This document shows positions 24,760 to 33,706 of a DNA stretch of 64,000 nucleotides, piece after piece (position 1 is the first letter of the stretch; each line of letters begins with the position of its first letter). The notes under the pieces are model-generated. The model had not been told where the DNA came from. It saw nothing but the letters and a program-made list of their open reading frames with translations, and ran no database searches. Source of the stretch: Rhizobium sp. Leaf306 (GTDB lineage Bacteria > Pseudomonadota > Alphaproteobacteria > Rhizobiales > Rhizobiaceae); NCBI RefSeq assembly GCF_001423425.1, contig NZ_LMNX01000002.1, positions 1 to 64,000 of the forward strand, in the 5' to 3' direction. Both the position numbers and the translations under genes were made by a program.

Positions 24760-25854
24760 TTATAAATCGAGACCGAGCTGCGGTTGTTCCACATCATCCG
24801 GCCCGGCGCCGACCAGCGACGAGAGGGACACACCCAGCAGCCTTACCGAACGCCGGAACGGATAGACGGTTGCCAGGAGCCCGGATGCCGCCGCCAGCAC
24901 TTCCGCGACGCTTGCATAGGGGAGGGACGCCGTGCGGCTGCGTGTCGCCTGGGTGAAGTCGGAATATTTGATCTTCACGGTGACCGTCTTGCCCGAAATG
25001 CGATGCGCTTCGCAGTGGCGCCAGACCTTTTCGGCAAGTGGCCTCAGTTCGGCGGTCGCAAGGTCGAGGGCGTCGATATCCTCGACGAACGTATCCTCGG
25101 CGCCGACGGATTTGCGGATCCGGTCGGGGCGGACCTGGCGCTCGTCGATGCCGCGGGCGATGCCGTAGAAATAGGGTCCGGATTTGCCAAAGCTCTCGGC
25201 GAGAAACTGCAGCGACTTCGACTTGAGGTCAGCACCCGTCTCGATGCCGTATTTTTTCATCCGCTCGGCAGTCGCCGGCCCGACGCCGTGGAATTTCTTG
25301 ACCGGCAGCGATTCCACGAAGCCCGGGCCGTTCTTTGGCGTGATCACGGCCTGACCGTTCGGCTTGTTGAGGTCGCTTGCCATCTTGGCGAGGAACTTGT
25401 TGTAGGAGATGCCGGCCGATGCGTTGAGGCCGGTGACCTGCTTGATCTTGGCACGGATCTCCAGCGCGATCTCGGTTGCGATCTCCATGCCTTTCAGGTT
25501 CTCGGTAACGTCGAGATAGGCCTCATCAAGCGACAGCGGTTCGATCAGCGGCGTGTATTCCGCAAAGATCTCCCGGATTTGCCGGGACACCGACTTGTAG
25601 ACCTCGAAGCGCGGCGGCACGAAGATCAGGTCTGGACATTTGCGCTTGGCCGTGACGGAGGGCATGGCGGAGTGAACGCCGAAGGCGCGCGCCTCGTAGC
25701 TTGCGGCCGCCACCACGCCGCGCGCCGCAGATCCGCCGACCGCCAGCGGCCTGCCGCGCAGGTCAGGATTGTCGCGCTGCTCGACGGAGGCGTAGAAGGC
25801 ATCCATGTCGACATGGATGATCTTGCGGGTGGATATGGGGACCGTGACATTCAT
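24760..25854 (-). CDS. dinB: DNA polymerase IV (Y family)
   Basis: A 364-aa translesion polymerase. Catalytic carboxylates are in HVDMDAFYASVEQRDNP and SLDEAYLDVT; the little-finger region follows, and the C-terminus QPQLGLDL is a beta-clamp-binding motif. The start is the ATG at 25854; the frame continuing to 25995 is non-coding. A LexA-like box (GTTC-N7-GTTT) 28-42 bp upstream suggests SOS induction. Confidence 0.96.
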   Translation of the reverse strand: MNVTVPISTRKIIHVDMDAFYASVEQRDNPDLRGRPLAVGGSAARGVVAAASYEARAFGVHSAMPSVTAKRKCPDLIFVPPRFEVYKSVSRQIREIFAEYTPLIEPLSLDEAYLDVTENLKGMEIATEIALEIRAKIKQVTGLNASAGISYNKFLAKMASDLNKPNGQAVITPKNGPGFVESLPVKKFHGVGPATAERMKKYGIETGADLKSKSLQFLAESFGKSGPYFYGIARGIDERQVRPDRIRKSVGAEDTFVEDIDALDLATAELRPLAEKVWRHCEAHRISGKTVTVKIKYSDFTQATRSRTASLPYASVAEVLAAASGLLATVYPFRRSVRLLGVSLSSLVGAGPDDVEQPQLGLDL

Positions 25855-25881
25855 GCGGGCGTGCGGTTTGCTGGAAGATAG

Positions 25882-25896
25882 AAACAAAAAGAGAAC
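25882..25896 (-). promoter_or_regulatory. Candidate LexA (SOS) box upstream of dinB
   Basis: Minus strand GTTC-N7-GTTT, one mismatch from the alphaproteobacterial LexA consensus GTTC-N7-GTTC. Confidence 0.5.
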
Positions 25897-25950
25897 ATAG
25901 CAGTCTTGCGACAAATATCCAAGCTCTCTGCCCAGCTTCCTGTGCATGAG

Positions 25951-25976
25951 GGAAACAAGCGGGCTTTGAAGGCGTT
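25951..25976 (+). promoter_or_regulatory. Candidate EcfG-like promoter
   Basis: GGAAA, 17 bp, CGTT, ending 34 bp before the ATG at 26010; one mismatch in the -35 box. Confidence 0.45.
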
Positions 25977-26009
25977 TGCTTCTGGTGATCATCAACAGGA
26001 GACAGTTTC

Positions 26010-26318
26010 ATGGCTGACGACAGCACGACTACCATTCGAGCGACTTTCGACACCCGTGCGGCCGCAGACCTTGCGGTCGAACATCTGGTTCAGCAGCACG
26101 GAATCTCGCGTCCGGATATCTTCATCCAATCCGTCGGTGCCGACAACACGGTCGGATCCGCGCCGTCGGGCGGCGATGCGTCGCATGATGGCGGAGAGCG
26201 CACCGATGGCCCGCTGGAGGGCGAGATCGAGGTTTCCGCCGATATCACTGAGAGCAAGATGGCGGCGGTGCAGAAGAGTTTTGGCGAAGCAGGCGCGATA
26301 CGCGTGACCGGCCGCTGA
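26010..26318 (+). CDS. Hypothetical stress-type protein (102 aa)
   Basis: Begins MADDSTTTIRATFDTRAAADLAVEHL and includes ISRPDIFIQSVGADN, a Gly/Asp-rich middle and VQKSFGEAGAIRVTG. The layout, a beta strand, helix and beta strand acting on the word 'Val-Glu-His-Leu', resembles the ferredoxin-like fold of general stress protein 17M-like sequences. AGGAGA precedes the ATG. A near-consensus EcfG site upstream fits stress expression. Confidence 0.7.
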   Translation: MADDSTTTIRATFDTRAAADLAVEHLVQQHGISRPDIFIQSVGADNTVGSAPSGGDASHDGGERTDGPLEGEIEVSADITESKMAAVQKSFGEAGAIRVTGR

Positions 26319-26335
26319 TTTCAGTGAACCGAGGG

Positions 26336-26352
26336 GCCGGCTCTCAGCCGGC
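26336..26352. terminator. Stem-loop between convergent genes
   Basis: GCCGGCT and AGCCGGC with a 3-nt loop, between the 102-aa gene and the convergent FAD protein gene. There is no T-run. Confidence 0.5.
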
Positions 26353-26369
26353 TCCGTATGGCGGTGAAC

Positions 26370-27782
26370 TCAGAGGTTTGCTGCAATCGAATCGGCGACG
26401 AGCAGCGCATGTTCCGCAACCTGCGGAAAGCCCATCAACTCGCCAAAATGTCCGCGTGCCAGCGGTCCGGCGATGAAAAGCCTTGGTTCGGTCTTGCCAT
26501 CCGCGTCTATCGCGTTGGACTGCTCGTTGCAGGAAAGACCAAGCCCCGTCGGATCGAGGTGCAGAAAGCCGTGATCGCCGAGTTGCCGCAGCCATTGCTG
26601 GCTCTGCAGCACGTTGCCGTGGGCCGGGCCGGTCGTGACCGCGACGGCATCGAACTGGCGGACTTCGACACCATTCTTCCCGCGCCGCTTGATGGTGACA
26701 TCGATGATGTCTCCGTCGGTGCTGACGTCGACGATGCCTGCGGCGAGGATGTCGAGCCTGCCGGCTGCCGCCTCCGCGTCGAGCACGTCTTCCACCTGCG
26801 GCGCAATCCGGAAGCGGTGGACGTCCCAATAGGGACGCAGGTGTCGCACGATCCGGCGGCGTGCCTCGAGCGGCAGATGCTTCCAGATGCCGCCGCCTTG
26901 CGAGCGCAACTGGTCGAGAACCGCATGCCAGGTCTGACCCTCTGCCTGCGCTTCCCTGATCGCGGCCCGCACGCGGTACAGGATCTCGGATGCGCTTGTG
27001 GCGGGATGGTCGAGAAAGTCGCCGAACGGCTCTTGCGCAAAGGTGGCGTGTCCGCGCGAGCGCAGGCCACGGCGCGAAAGGGCAGTAATGCTGCCGCTAT
27101 GCCCGCAACGCTTCAACGAGGCGATGACATCCGCGGAGGTCAGCCCGTTGCCGACGACGAGGACCCGATCGTCGGCCCGGATCGGCGCCAATGCGTTTGG
27201 CGCTGTCGGGTCCGCGACATAGCGCGGATGCTCGGCCAGTCGTCTCAAGGAGCGTGGGGCAACCGGAGCAGGGTGGGTGGCAGCGATCACCAGGATATCG
27301 GCAACCAGCGTCTGCCCGGTGGTATCGGTGACATGCCATTGGTCGTGCCGCTTTTCGACGCCGGTCACCGCGGCGCAGATATGGCGGACGGCTCCGGATG
27401 CCAAAAGAGGTTGAAGGTTGGACAGGACATAGTTTCCGAAGATGCCCCGGCGCGGAAACACGTTGCCATCGGCGCGAAATGCCGCCTCATCGTCCGCAAC
27501 GGAGCCGGTCGTTTCCATCCATCTCGAAAAATGCTCGGGATCGCCAGGAAGTATGCTCATTCGCGTTGCCGGGACGTTGATCCGGTGCACCGGGTCCCGC
27601 GTATCGTACGCGAGGCCCCTGCCGATTTCGGCACGCGGCTCGAAAATGGTGATGTCGACGGCGTCCGCCTTGTGGCCCGTCGCGAGATGGAAAGCGACCG
27701 CTGCCCCGGTCACGCCGCCGCCGATAATGACGATTGAAGATCGTGTTGGTTCAGGCCGTTCAGACGTCTTCGATGCTGTCAC
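26370..27782 (-). CDS. FAD/NAD(P)-binding protein (NAD_binding_9 type)
   Basis: A 470-aa flavoprotein: GGGVTGAAVAFHLA near residue 20, then FEPRAEIGRGLAYDT, and a second nucleotide fold VVGNGLTSADVIASL near residue 215. This is the FAD/NAD(P)-binding group often called FAD-dependent urate hydroxylase-like or SidA-like, of unknown substrate. A GTG (27782) is the only reasonable start, with no clear ribosome site. It stands alone between convergent and divergent neighbours. Confidence 0.85.
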   Translation of the reverse strand: MTASKTSERPEPTRSSIVIIGGGVTGAAVAFHLATGHKADAVDITIFEPRAEIGRGLAYDTRDPVHRINVPATRMSILPGDPEHFSRWMETTGSVADDEAAFRADGNVFPRRGIFGNYVLSNLQPLLASGAVRHICAAVTGVEKRHDQWHVTDTTGQTLVADILVIAATHPAPVAPRSLRRLAEHPRYVADPTAPNALAPIRADDRVLVVGNGLTSADVIASLKRCGHSGSITALSRRGLRSRGHATFAQEPFGDFLDHPATSASEILYRVRAAIREAQAEGQTWHAVLDQLRSQGGGIWKHLPLEARRRIVRHLRPYWDVHRFRIAPQVEDVLDAEAAAGRLDILAAGIVDVSTDGDIIDVTIKRRGKNGVEVRQFDAVAVTTGPAHGNVLQSQQWLRQLGDHGFLHLDPTGLGLSCNEQSNAIDADGKTEPRLFIAGPLARGHFGELMGFPQVAEHALLVADSIAANL

Positions 27783-28019
27783 TGTCAGTCACTTCGGTTA
27801 GACGCGGCCGCTCTCTTAAATTCGCACGGCACGTCGTTGAATCAAAAATCGATAGGCGCTGCGCTTGCAAAAACGGGCTTTTTCCAAGGCATCGGAAACG
27901 GAGCACGTTTATCCCTTCGCGCGGCAAAATTTAGTCCAGGGTTCTCGCAGGCAATATTGTTCACGACTCCCTCTGACGCGACATTACACATCAAAGATCG
28001 GGAAGGAATGGAGAGCGTG

Positions 28020-28214
28020 ATGATTGGTGGCGGCTTTTCGATATTTGGGATCGATCTGTTCGGATCGACAAGGCAGTTGGCCGGTGACCGAAAAGAAGAA
28101 GCCGCGGCATTGCCACGGCTCAAGACGCAGAAGGTCGAGGAGACTGATGCCGATCGACTGACGGATACCGACCAGCAGGACATTTTTCTTTGGAGTACGT
28201 CTCTCGCCTACTGA
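28020..28214 (+). CDS. Small hypothetical protein (64 aa)
   Basis: Begins MIGGGFSIFGIDLFGSTRQLAG and ends LWSTSLAY, acidic in the middle. The ATG at 28020 has GGAG at 7-nt spacing; ATG 28008 lies in frame upstream but is badly spaced. The stop codon is part of a long inverted repeat. The 237 bp before it (27783-28019) hold no other recognisable gene. Coding status is moderately supported. Confidence 0.5.
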   Translation: MIGGGFSIFGIDLFGSTRQLAGDRKEEAAALPRLKTQKVEETDADRLTDTDQQDIFLWSTSLAY

Positions 28215-28260
28215 GACATGACGCGGAAGCCGGTCTCAGCCGGGCCTTCGTCATGTCTCA
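28212..28260. repeat. 49-bp imperfect palindrome
   Basis: Perfect 12-bp arms TGAGACATGACG/CGTCATGTCTCA enclose a smaller inner hairpin. It overlaps the stop of the 64-aa gene. It could end transcription from that gene but has no T-run, and it could be a REP-like element. Confidence 0.7.
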
Positions 28261-28337
28261 ACCGTCCGGATGACGGGAATCGCAAGCATTTTCATCAGTT
28301 GGAAATTCGGGCGCCCGCAGTGGAGCGCCCGAAACCA

Positions 28338-28814
28338 TTAATCGAGAAGTTCGGCAGGCACCTTGCCGCCGTTTTCGGACAGCTTCTTCAGCAGCGCCTT
28401 GTGCAGCCACATGTTCATCGTGGCGGAATCGCTCTGGTCGCCGGTGTAGCCGAGTTCGTCGGCCAGTTCCTTGCGCTCCGAAAGGCTCGCGTCCATGCCG
28501 AGCGCCTTCATCAGGTCGACGATCGAATGCTTCCAGTCGAGCTTCTGGCCGCTCTTCTTGACGGCTGCGTCGAGGACCGGTGCGATATCGACGGTCTGCA
28601 TCGTGGCAGAGGTCGAGCCTGGAGTTGCGACTGGCGGTGCGCCTGCAGTCTTCGGAGCAGCCTGGGCTGTTCCGCCGACCGGCGGGGCTGTGGTCGCAGC
28701 AGGTTCTGGCGTTGCCATGGACGTCGGTGTCGGCTCTGCGCCTGTCGGCGAAGCCGGTGCTGCCGCGGCAGGATGACCGAAGATGGCGTCCTTGATCTTG
28801 CTGAATATGCTCAT
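28338..28814 (-). CDS. DUF3597 protein
   Basis: A 158-aa protein: a short amphipathic N-terminus (MSIFSKIKDAIFG), a long Ala/Pro/Thr-rich linker (about residues 15-70), and the C-terminal DUF3597 domain (IAPVLDAAVKKSGQKLDWKHSIVDLMKALGMD). Function is unknown; members are stress-associated in rhizobia. It is 62 bp from the lipoprotein gene upstream on the same strand. Confidence 0.9.
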   Translation of the reverse strand: MSIFSKIKDAIFGHPAAAAPASPTGAEPTPTSMATPEPAATTAPPVGGTAQAAPKTAGAPPVATPGSTSATMQTVDIAPVLDAAVKKSGQKLDWKHSIVDLMKALGMDASLSERKELADELGYTGDQSDSATMNMWLHKALLKKLSENGGKVPAELLD

Positions 28815-28876
28815 GGATAGTTCCTCCGTTGGTTTATGCCATACATGGTACGAGATTGCGTCGATGACGGATCACT

Positions 28877-29281
28877 TTAGTTCTGCGGGACGACGACGCG
28901 ATCGCCGCGTGAGCCGCGGTCTGAACGGTCCGGTCCGCCACGACCGCTGGAACGGTCACGGCCATCGCGACCACCCCGATCATTGCGGCCGTCGCGGTCG
29001 TTGCGGATGTAGCCGGGGCGCTCCGGGGGGTCGCCGCGGTTCCAGTCACGATGCGGGCGATCGTTGTCACGGTCGGGCCGGCGGCCGTCGTGACGGCCGT
29101 GGTGGCGATCGCGGTCGCGGTGATGACGGTAACGGTAGTTCGGACCGTCGTAACGGTTGAACCGGTCGTAGCGATCGGACGAACGATACTCGGTGTAGGT
29201 GCCGCCTTCGCTGACGCAGCCCGCCAGCATCAGGCAGGCAAGACCGACAGCGGTCACCGCCTTCAATGCTCTGAATTTCAT
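28877..29281 (-). CDS. Arg/Asp/His-rich lipoprotein
   Basis: A 134-aa secreted lipoprotein: signal peptide ending in the lipobox LMLAGC (Cys about 22), then a low-complexity domain made of RD, RH, RG and DR repeats. The extreme charge alternation is unusual and gives no fold prediction. A GGAAC-N17-TGTT site upstream suggests stress control. The adjacent DUF3597 gene may be co-expressed. Confidence 0.75.
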   Translation of the reverse strand: MKFRALKAVTAVGLACLMLAGCVSEGGTYTEYRSSDRYDRFNRYDGPNYRYRHHRDRDRHHGRHDGRRPDRDNDRPHRDWNRGDPPERPGYIRNDRDGRNDRGGRDGRDRSSGRGGPDRSDRGSRGDRVVVPQN

Positions 29282-29315
29282 GTGATTGCCCCTGTTACCA
29301 TTTTATCGAGTGCTA

Positions 29316-29341
29316 AACAGGAGAAGGGGCCAAGAAGTTCC
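29316..29341 (-). promoter_or_regulatory. Weak candidate EcfG promoter
   Basis: Minus strand GGAAC, 17 bp, TGTT, ending 35 bp before the lipoprotein start at 29281. Confidence 0.4.
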
Positions 29342-29455
29342 TCATATACCTCTTCGGGCGTGCGTGGCGCTGCAACAGTTTTTGATGTCGTAATCTGAGG
29401 TGACCTGTCGCGTCTGTCCCTCTAGTATCGCGGCTTCACTCGGTTGGGGCATGCA

Positions 29456-32017
29456 ATGGCAGAATTTCCGCAAAAGGCTAAGGTCGTCATCATCGGGCTC
29501 GGTGGCATCGTCGGTGCGTCGATCGCGCACCACCTTGTCGAGCGCGGCTGGGATGATATCGTCGGCATCGACAAGTCTGGGGTCCCGACCGATATCGGGT
29601 CGACCGCGCATGCCTCGGACTTCTGCTACACGACCAGCCATGACTACCTGTCGGTCTGGACCACCCAGTATTCGGTGGATTTCTACGAGAAGATGGGGCA
29701 CTACGCCCGCATCGGCGGTCTCGAAGTCGCGCGCACCGGCGACGATGCCTGGATGGAAGAGATCAAGCGCAAGCTGACCTCTGCCAAGGCCTTCGGCACC
29801 CGGGCGCATTACGTCTCGCCGTCCGAGATCAAGGCGATGTTCCCGCTGATCGAAGAGGATCAGGTGCAGGGCGGTCTGTTCGATCCGGATGCAGGCCTTG
29901 TCATTCCGCGCTCGCAGACTGTCGCCGGCAAGCTGGTGGACGCCGCCGAAAAAGCCGGAAAGCTCAAGGTATTCGGCAATACGGCGGCGCAGTCTCTGAT
30001 TATCGAGGGCGGCCGCATCAAGGGCGTCGTCACCCACCGCGGCACGATCATGGCCGACCATGTCGTCGTCTGCGCCGGCATCTGGGGCCGGCTGATTGCC
30101 GAGATGGCGGGCGAGGATCTGCCGGTCATGCCGGTCGATCATCCGCTGACCTTCTTCGGGCCCTATAACGAGTTCGAAGGCACCGGCAAGGAAATCGGCT
30201 ATCCGCTTTTGCGCGACCAGGGCAATTCGGCCTATATGCGCGACACCGGCGATCCGAAAACGACCGAGGGCGGGCAGATCGAGTGGGGTTACTACGAGAC
30301 CACCCATCCGCGCCTCTGTCATCCCCGCGACATTCTTGAAAAGCACGAAGCGCGCCTGTCGCCGTCGCAGCGCGATCTCGACATGGAACAGATCATCGAG
30401 CCGCTGGAAAAGGCGATCGAGCTGACGCCGATCCTCGGCGAACTCGGCTATAACGAAGGGCATTCGTTCAACGGCCTCTTGCAGGTGTCGGCCGGCGGCG
30501 GTGCCTCCTGCGGCGAAAGCCAGAAGGTGCGCGGGCTCTGGTACTGCGTTGCCATCTGGGTCAAGGACGGCCCGGCCTATGGCAAGCTGATCGCCGACTG
30601 GATGACCGACGGCCGCACCGAGATCGACCACAACTCGATTGATTACGCGCGCTTCTATCCGCATCAGCTGACGGAAGAGTTCATCGAGGGGCGCACCTTT
30701 GAGGCGGCCCAGAAGATCTATTTCCCGGCCGTTCATCCGCGCGAACCCTATGCGACGGGCCGCGGCGCCAAGCGTTCGCCGTTCCACGACCGCGAACAGG
30801 AACTCGGCGGTTACTTCATGGAACTCGGCGGCTGGGAGCGTGCCCACGGCTACGCGGCCAACGAGCATCTGCTGGAGAAATACGGCGACCGGGTGCCGAA
30901 GCGCGAAAACGAGTGGGACAGCCGCCACTTCTGGCGCGTGTCGAATGCCGAGCATCTGGCGATGAGCGAGGATTGCGGCATCGTCAACCTGTCGCATTTC
31001 CACATGGTCGATATCGAGGGGCCCGACCATGTCGAGCTGCTCGAATGGCTGTGTGCGGCCAAGATCGGTGGCGACGGCAATATCGGCAAGGGTATCTACA
31101 CCCACTTCCTCGACGACGAGGGCATGGTGCGGGCAGATTTCACCGTCTTCCGTCTGGCTGACCGCGGCCGTCTCGTCAACGGCGCCGATGCCGGCCCGCG
31201 GGACCTGCTCTACATGAAGCGTGTCGCGCAGGATCGTGGCCTCGACGTCACCATCACCGATGTCTCGGAACAGTTCATCACCATCGGCATCTGGGGCCCG
31301 AACGCGCGCGAGACGCTGAAGAAGGTCGTGGCCGACCCCGATGGTCTTAATGTCGAGAACTTCGCCTTCGCCGCGATCAAGCCTATCGAGATCGCCGGCA
31401 AGCATGTCACGGCATTCCGCATCTCCTATGTGGGCGAGCAGGGCTGGGAACTGCATATGAAATACGAGGACGGCGTTGCCGTCTGGGACGCGCTGCGCGC
31501 TACCGGCGTGATGGCCTTCGGCGTCGAGACCTATGCCAACTCACGCCGCATGGAAAAGAGCCTGCGCCTGCAGAACGGCGATCTCCTGACCCAGTACAAC
31601 CTGATCGAAGCGGATCTTGCCCGTCCGAAGGTCAAGGAAGCCGATTTTTGCGGCAAGGCGAAGCATCTCGAATACAAGGCCCGCGACCATCAGCCGGCGA
31701 TGCTCTGCACGCTCTTGATGACCGACAATGTCGATGCGTCCGGTGTCGCCCGCTATCCGGTCGGCTCGCTGCCGGTGATGGATCCTGACACGGGCGAGGT
31801 TCTAATCGACGACCTTGGACGGCGTTCCTATACGACCTCGATCGCCTACGGCCCGACCATCGGCAAGAATATCGCGCTCGCCTATCTGCCTTGGTCGCAT
31901 TGCCAGGTCGGCCGGAAACTGACGGTGGATTATTTCAACGAGGCGTTCCCGGTGGAAGTCGCAGCGGTTGGTTACAAGCCGCTCTACGATCCTGAGAACC
32001 TCAAGCCGAGAAGCTGA
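29456..32017 (+). CDS. FAD-dependent dehydrogenase fused to GcvT (dimethylglycine/sarcosine dehydrogenase-like)
   Basis: An 853-aa two-part enzyme. The N-terminal DAO-type flavoprotein (residues 1-400) starts VVIIGLGGIVGASIAHHL and includes GSTAHASDF, matching the place where related enzymes bind FAD covalently to His. The C-terminal half carries the GcvT aminomethyltransferase domain (ISYVGEQGWELHM, and MEKSLRLQN). Such enzymes demethylate N-methyl amino acids and hand the one-carbon unit to tetrahydrofolate. Which N-methyl substrate applies is unknown. A 704-codon minus-strand frame overlapping it is an antisense shadow. The ATG at 29456 is preferred over a TTG 12 nt upstream. Confidence 0.9.
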   Translation: MAEFPQKAKVVIIGLGGIVGASIAHHLVERGWDDIVGIDKSGVPTDIGSTAHASDFCYTTSHDYLSVWTTQYSVDFYEKMGHYARIGGLEVARTGDDAWMEEIKRKLTSAKAFGTRAHYVSPSEIKAMFPLIEEDQVQGGLFDPDAGLVIPRSQTVAGKLVDAAEKAGKLKVFGNTAAQSLIIEGGRIKGVVTHRGTIMADHVVVCAGIWGRLIAEMAGEDLPVMPVDHPLTFFGPYNEFEGTGKEIGYPLLRDQGNSAYMRDTGDPKTTEGGQIEWGYYETTHPRLCHPRDILEKHEARLSPSQRDLDMEQIIEPLEKAIELTPILGELGYNEGHSFNGLLQVSAGGGASCGESQKVRGLWYCVAIWVKDGPAYGKLIADWMTDGRTEIDHNSIDYARFYPHQLTEEFIEGRTFEAAQKIYFPAVHPREPYATGRGAKRSPFHDREQELGGYFMELGGWERAHGYAANEHLLEKYGDRVPKRENEWDSRHFWRVSNAEHLAMSEDCGIVNLSHFHMVDIEGPDHVELLEWLCAAKIGGDGNIGKGIYTHFLDDEGMVRADFTVFRLADRGRLVNGADAGPRDLLYMKRVAQDRGLDVTITDVSEQFITIGIWGPNARETLKKVVADPDGLNVENFAFAAIKPIEIAGKHVTAFRISYVGEQGWELHMKYEDGVAVWDALRATGVMAFGVETYANSRRMEKSLRLQNGDLLTQYNLIEADLARPKVKEADFCGKAKHLEYKARDHQPAMLCTLLMTDNVDASGVARYPVGSLPVMDPDTGEVLIDDLGRRSYTTSIAYGPTIGKNIALAYLPWSHCQVGRKLTVDYFNEAFPVEVAAVGYKPLYDPENLKPRS

Positions 32018-32042
32018 TTTCTTCGGATCCGACAAACAAAAA

Positions 32043-32077
32043 ACGCTCCGCGGATGTCCACGGAGCGCTTTTTTTAT
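32043..32077 (+). terminator. Terminator after the GcvT-fusion gene
   Basis: A GCTCCG stem with its complement is followed by a run of eight T. Confidence 0.85.
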
Positions 32078-32092
32078 TGGCTGAGACTGGTC

Positions 32093-33088
32093 TTAGTACT
32101 GCGCAGTCGGGGACGAAGAGCCCTGCTGGTTGCCGTTGAGGCCGGTTGCGACGACCGACACGCGGAACTTGCCGTCGAGGTTCTTGTCGAAGATCGCGCC
32201 GACGACGATGTCGGCCTCGGCTTCGACTTCGTCACGGATGCGGCTCGCAGCTTCGTCGACTTCGAACAGTGTCATGTCGGTACCGCCTGAGATCGAGATG
32301 AGCACGCCCTTGGCGCCCTTCATCGAGATGTCGTCGAGCAGCGGATTGGCGATTGCGGCTTCGGCGGCGATCAGCGCGCGGCCATCGCCGGATGCCTCGC
32401 CGGTTCCCATCATCGCACGACCCATGCCCTTCATCACCGATTTCACGTCGGCGAAGTCGAGGTTGATCAGGCCTTCCTTGACGATCAGGTCGGTGATGCA
32501 GCTGACGCCCGAAAAAAGCACGCGGTCCGCGATCATGAAGGCGTCGGCGAAGCTGGTCTTGGCGTCGGCAATGCGAAACAGGTTCTGGTTCGGAATGACG
32601 ATGACCGTATCGGCGGCTTCACGCAGGGCTTCGATACCCTCGTTGGCCGTCTTCATGCGGCGGTGCCCTTCAAACGAGAAGGGTTTTGTGACAACCGCGA
32701 CTGTCAGGATACCGGCAGAGCGTGCTGCGCGTGCAATCGCGGGGGCCGCACCCGTTCCGGTGCCACCGCCCATGCCGGCGGTGACGAAGCACATGTGCGA
32801 GCCGGCGAGATGATCCATGATCTCGTCGATCGACTCTTCGGCGGCCGCGCGCCCGATATCCGGCAGCGAGCCAGCACCGAGACCTTCGGTCACCTGCGCA
32901 CCCAGCTGGATGCGGCGCGACGCCTTGGATGTCGCCAGAACCTGGGCATCCGTATTGGCGGCGATGAATTCCACGCCGTGGAGATTTTCCGTGATCATGT
33001 TGTTGATCGCGTTACCGCCACCGCCTCCGACACCGATCACGGTTATCTGCGGTTTCAATTCGGTCAAGCCGCTCTTAATATCCGTCAT
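32093..33088 (-). CDS. ftsZ2: FtsZ2-type tubulin-like GTPase lacking the C-terminal linker and tail
   Basis: A 331-aa FtsZ homologue. The GTP-binding signature [13 protein letters not shown] and the catalytic T7 loop NLDFADV are intact, so nucleotide hydrolysis is expected. It ends at [18 protein letters not shown], without the long linker and conserved C-terminal peptide that bind FtsA/MinC in the main FtsZ (about 550-590 residues in rhizobia). Short second FtsZ proteins are known in rhizobia and are not essential for division. No division gene cluster is nearby. Confidence 0.92.
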   Translation of the reverse strand: MTDIKSGLTELKPQITVIGVGGGGGNAINNMITENLHGVEFIAANTDAQVLATSKASRRIQLGAQVTEGLGAGSLPDIGRAAAEESIDEIMDHLAGSHMCFVTAGMGGGTGTGAAPAIARAARSAGILTVAVVTKPFSFEGHRRMKTANEGIEALREAADTVIVIPNQNLFRIADAKTSFADAFMIADRVLFSGVSCITDLIVKEGLINLDFADVKSVMKGMGRAMMGTGEASGDGRALIAAEAAIANPLLDDISMKGAKGVLISISGGTDMTLFEVDEAASRIRDEVEAEADIVVGAIFDKNLDGKFRVSVVATGLNGNQQGSSSPTAQY

Positions 33089-33364
33089 CTTCGTCTCCTT
33101 CAGCTCCTTCCGGTCGTCCCATACCAGAAGGACGGCGAATCGCCCCGCAGGCTATCTGTCCGCAAGGTCATAGACCAGAGCGCTGTCAGGCCAAAGAGGC
33201 AGGAGTAGGGTGAGGGCGATGTGATCGCGATTTAATGTACAGCATCCCTGAATTGAACGCCTCACAAAGGTCGCGACCTATTCAAAATAGACCGTTGCGT
33301 AAAGCGGTATGTTATACTATTACACTCGCCAACGGCAGAGATCGCGCGGGGATCGCTCTGGACA

Positions 33365-33562
33365 AGCATCGGCGTGTTCCCTATCAGTTGGGGCGCTACG
33401 GTTCTGCAATCGCAGATGAAAAGGGAATGCGGTGAGGCTTTCGGGCCAAGTCCGCGACTGCCCTCGCAACTGTAAGCGGCGAGCCAGCCATCGATACCAC
33501 TGATCATCCGATCGGGAAGGCGATGGAAGGCGTTCGAGCCGCAAGTCAGGAGACCTGCCGTG
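33365..33562 (+). ncRNA. Cobalamin (AdoCbl) riboswitch
   Basis: Core elements appear in order: AAAAGGGAA with GGTG near 33419-33434, CGCAACTGTAAGCGG near 33466, CACTGATCATCC with GGGAAGG near 33498-33520, and GCCGCAAGTCAGGAGACCTGCC-type closing at 33538-33559, which agrees with the B12-box family. The ABC importer starts 145 nt downstream. The segment 33089-33364 upstream is otherwise gene-free and probably contains the promoter (a TATACT -10-like hexamer lies at 33313). Confidence 0.93.
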
Positions 33563-33706
33563 GCATGGACAACCAACACCGGACGAGGGGTTCCGGCAGG
33601 GAGATGATTATGACGCAAGCAATGCGCTCGTGCGCCATGTCGACGTCGAGCCGCGATGCGGCTTCAGGTCGTCCTGCCCTTATTTCCGATCATTAAAGGA
33701 CAGGAC

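Noticed and set aside
25855-25995. N-terminal extension of dinB
   Set aside because: It is not part of Y-family polymerases and would include the LexA-like box.
29342-31456. 704-codon minus-strand open frame
   Set aside because: It lies antisense within the GcvT-fusion gene, whose plus-strand frame has clear domains and codon bias. The minus frame has no recognisable motifs.
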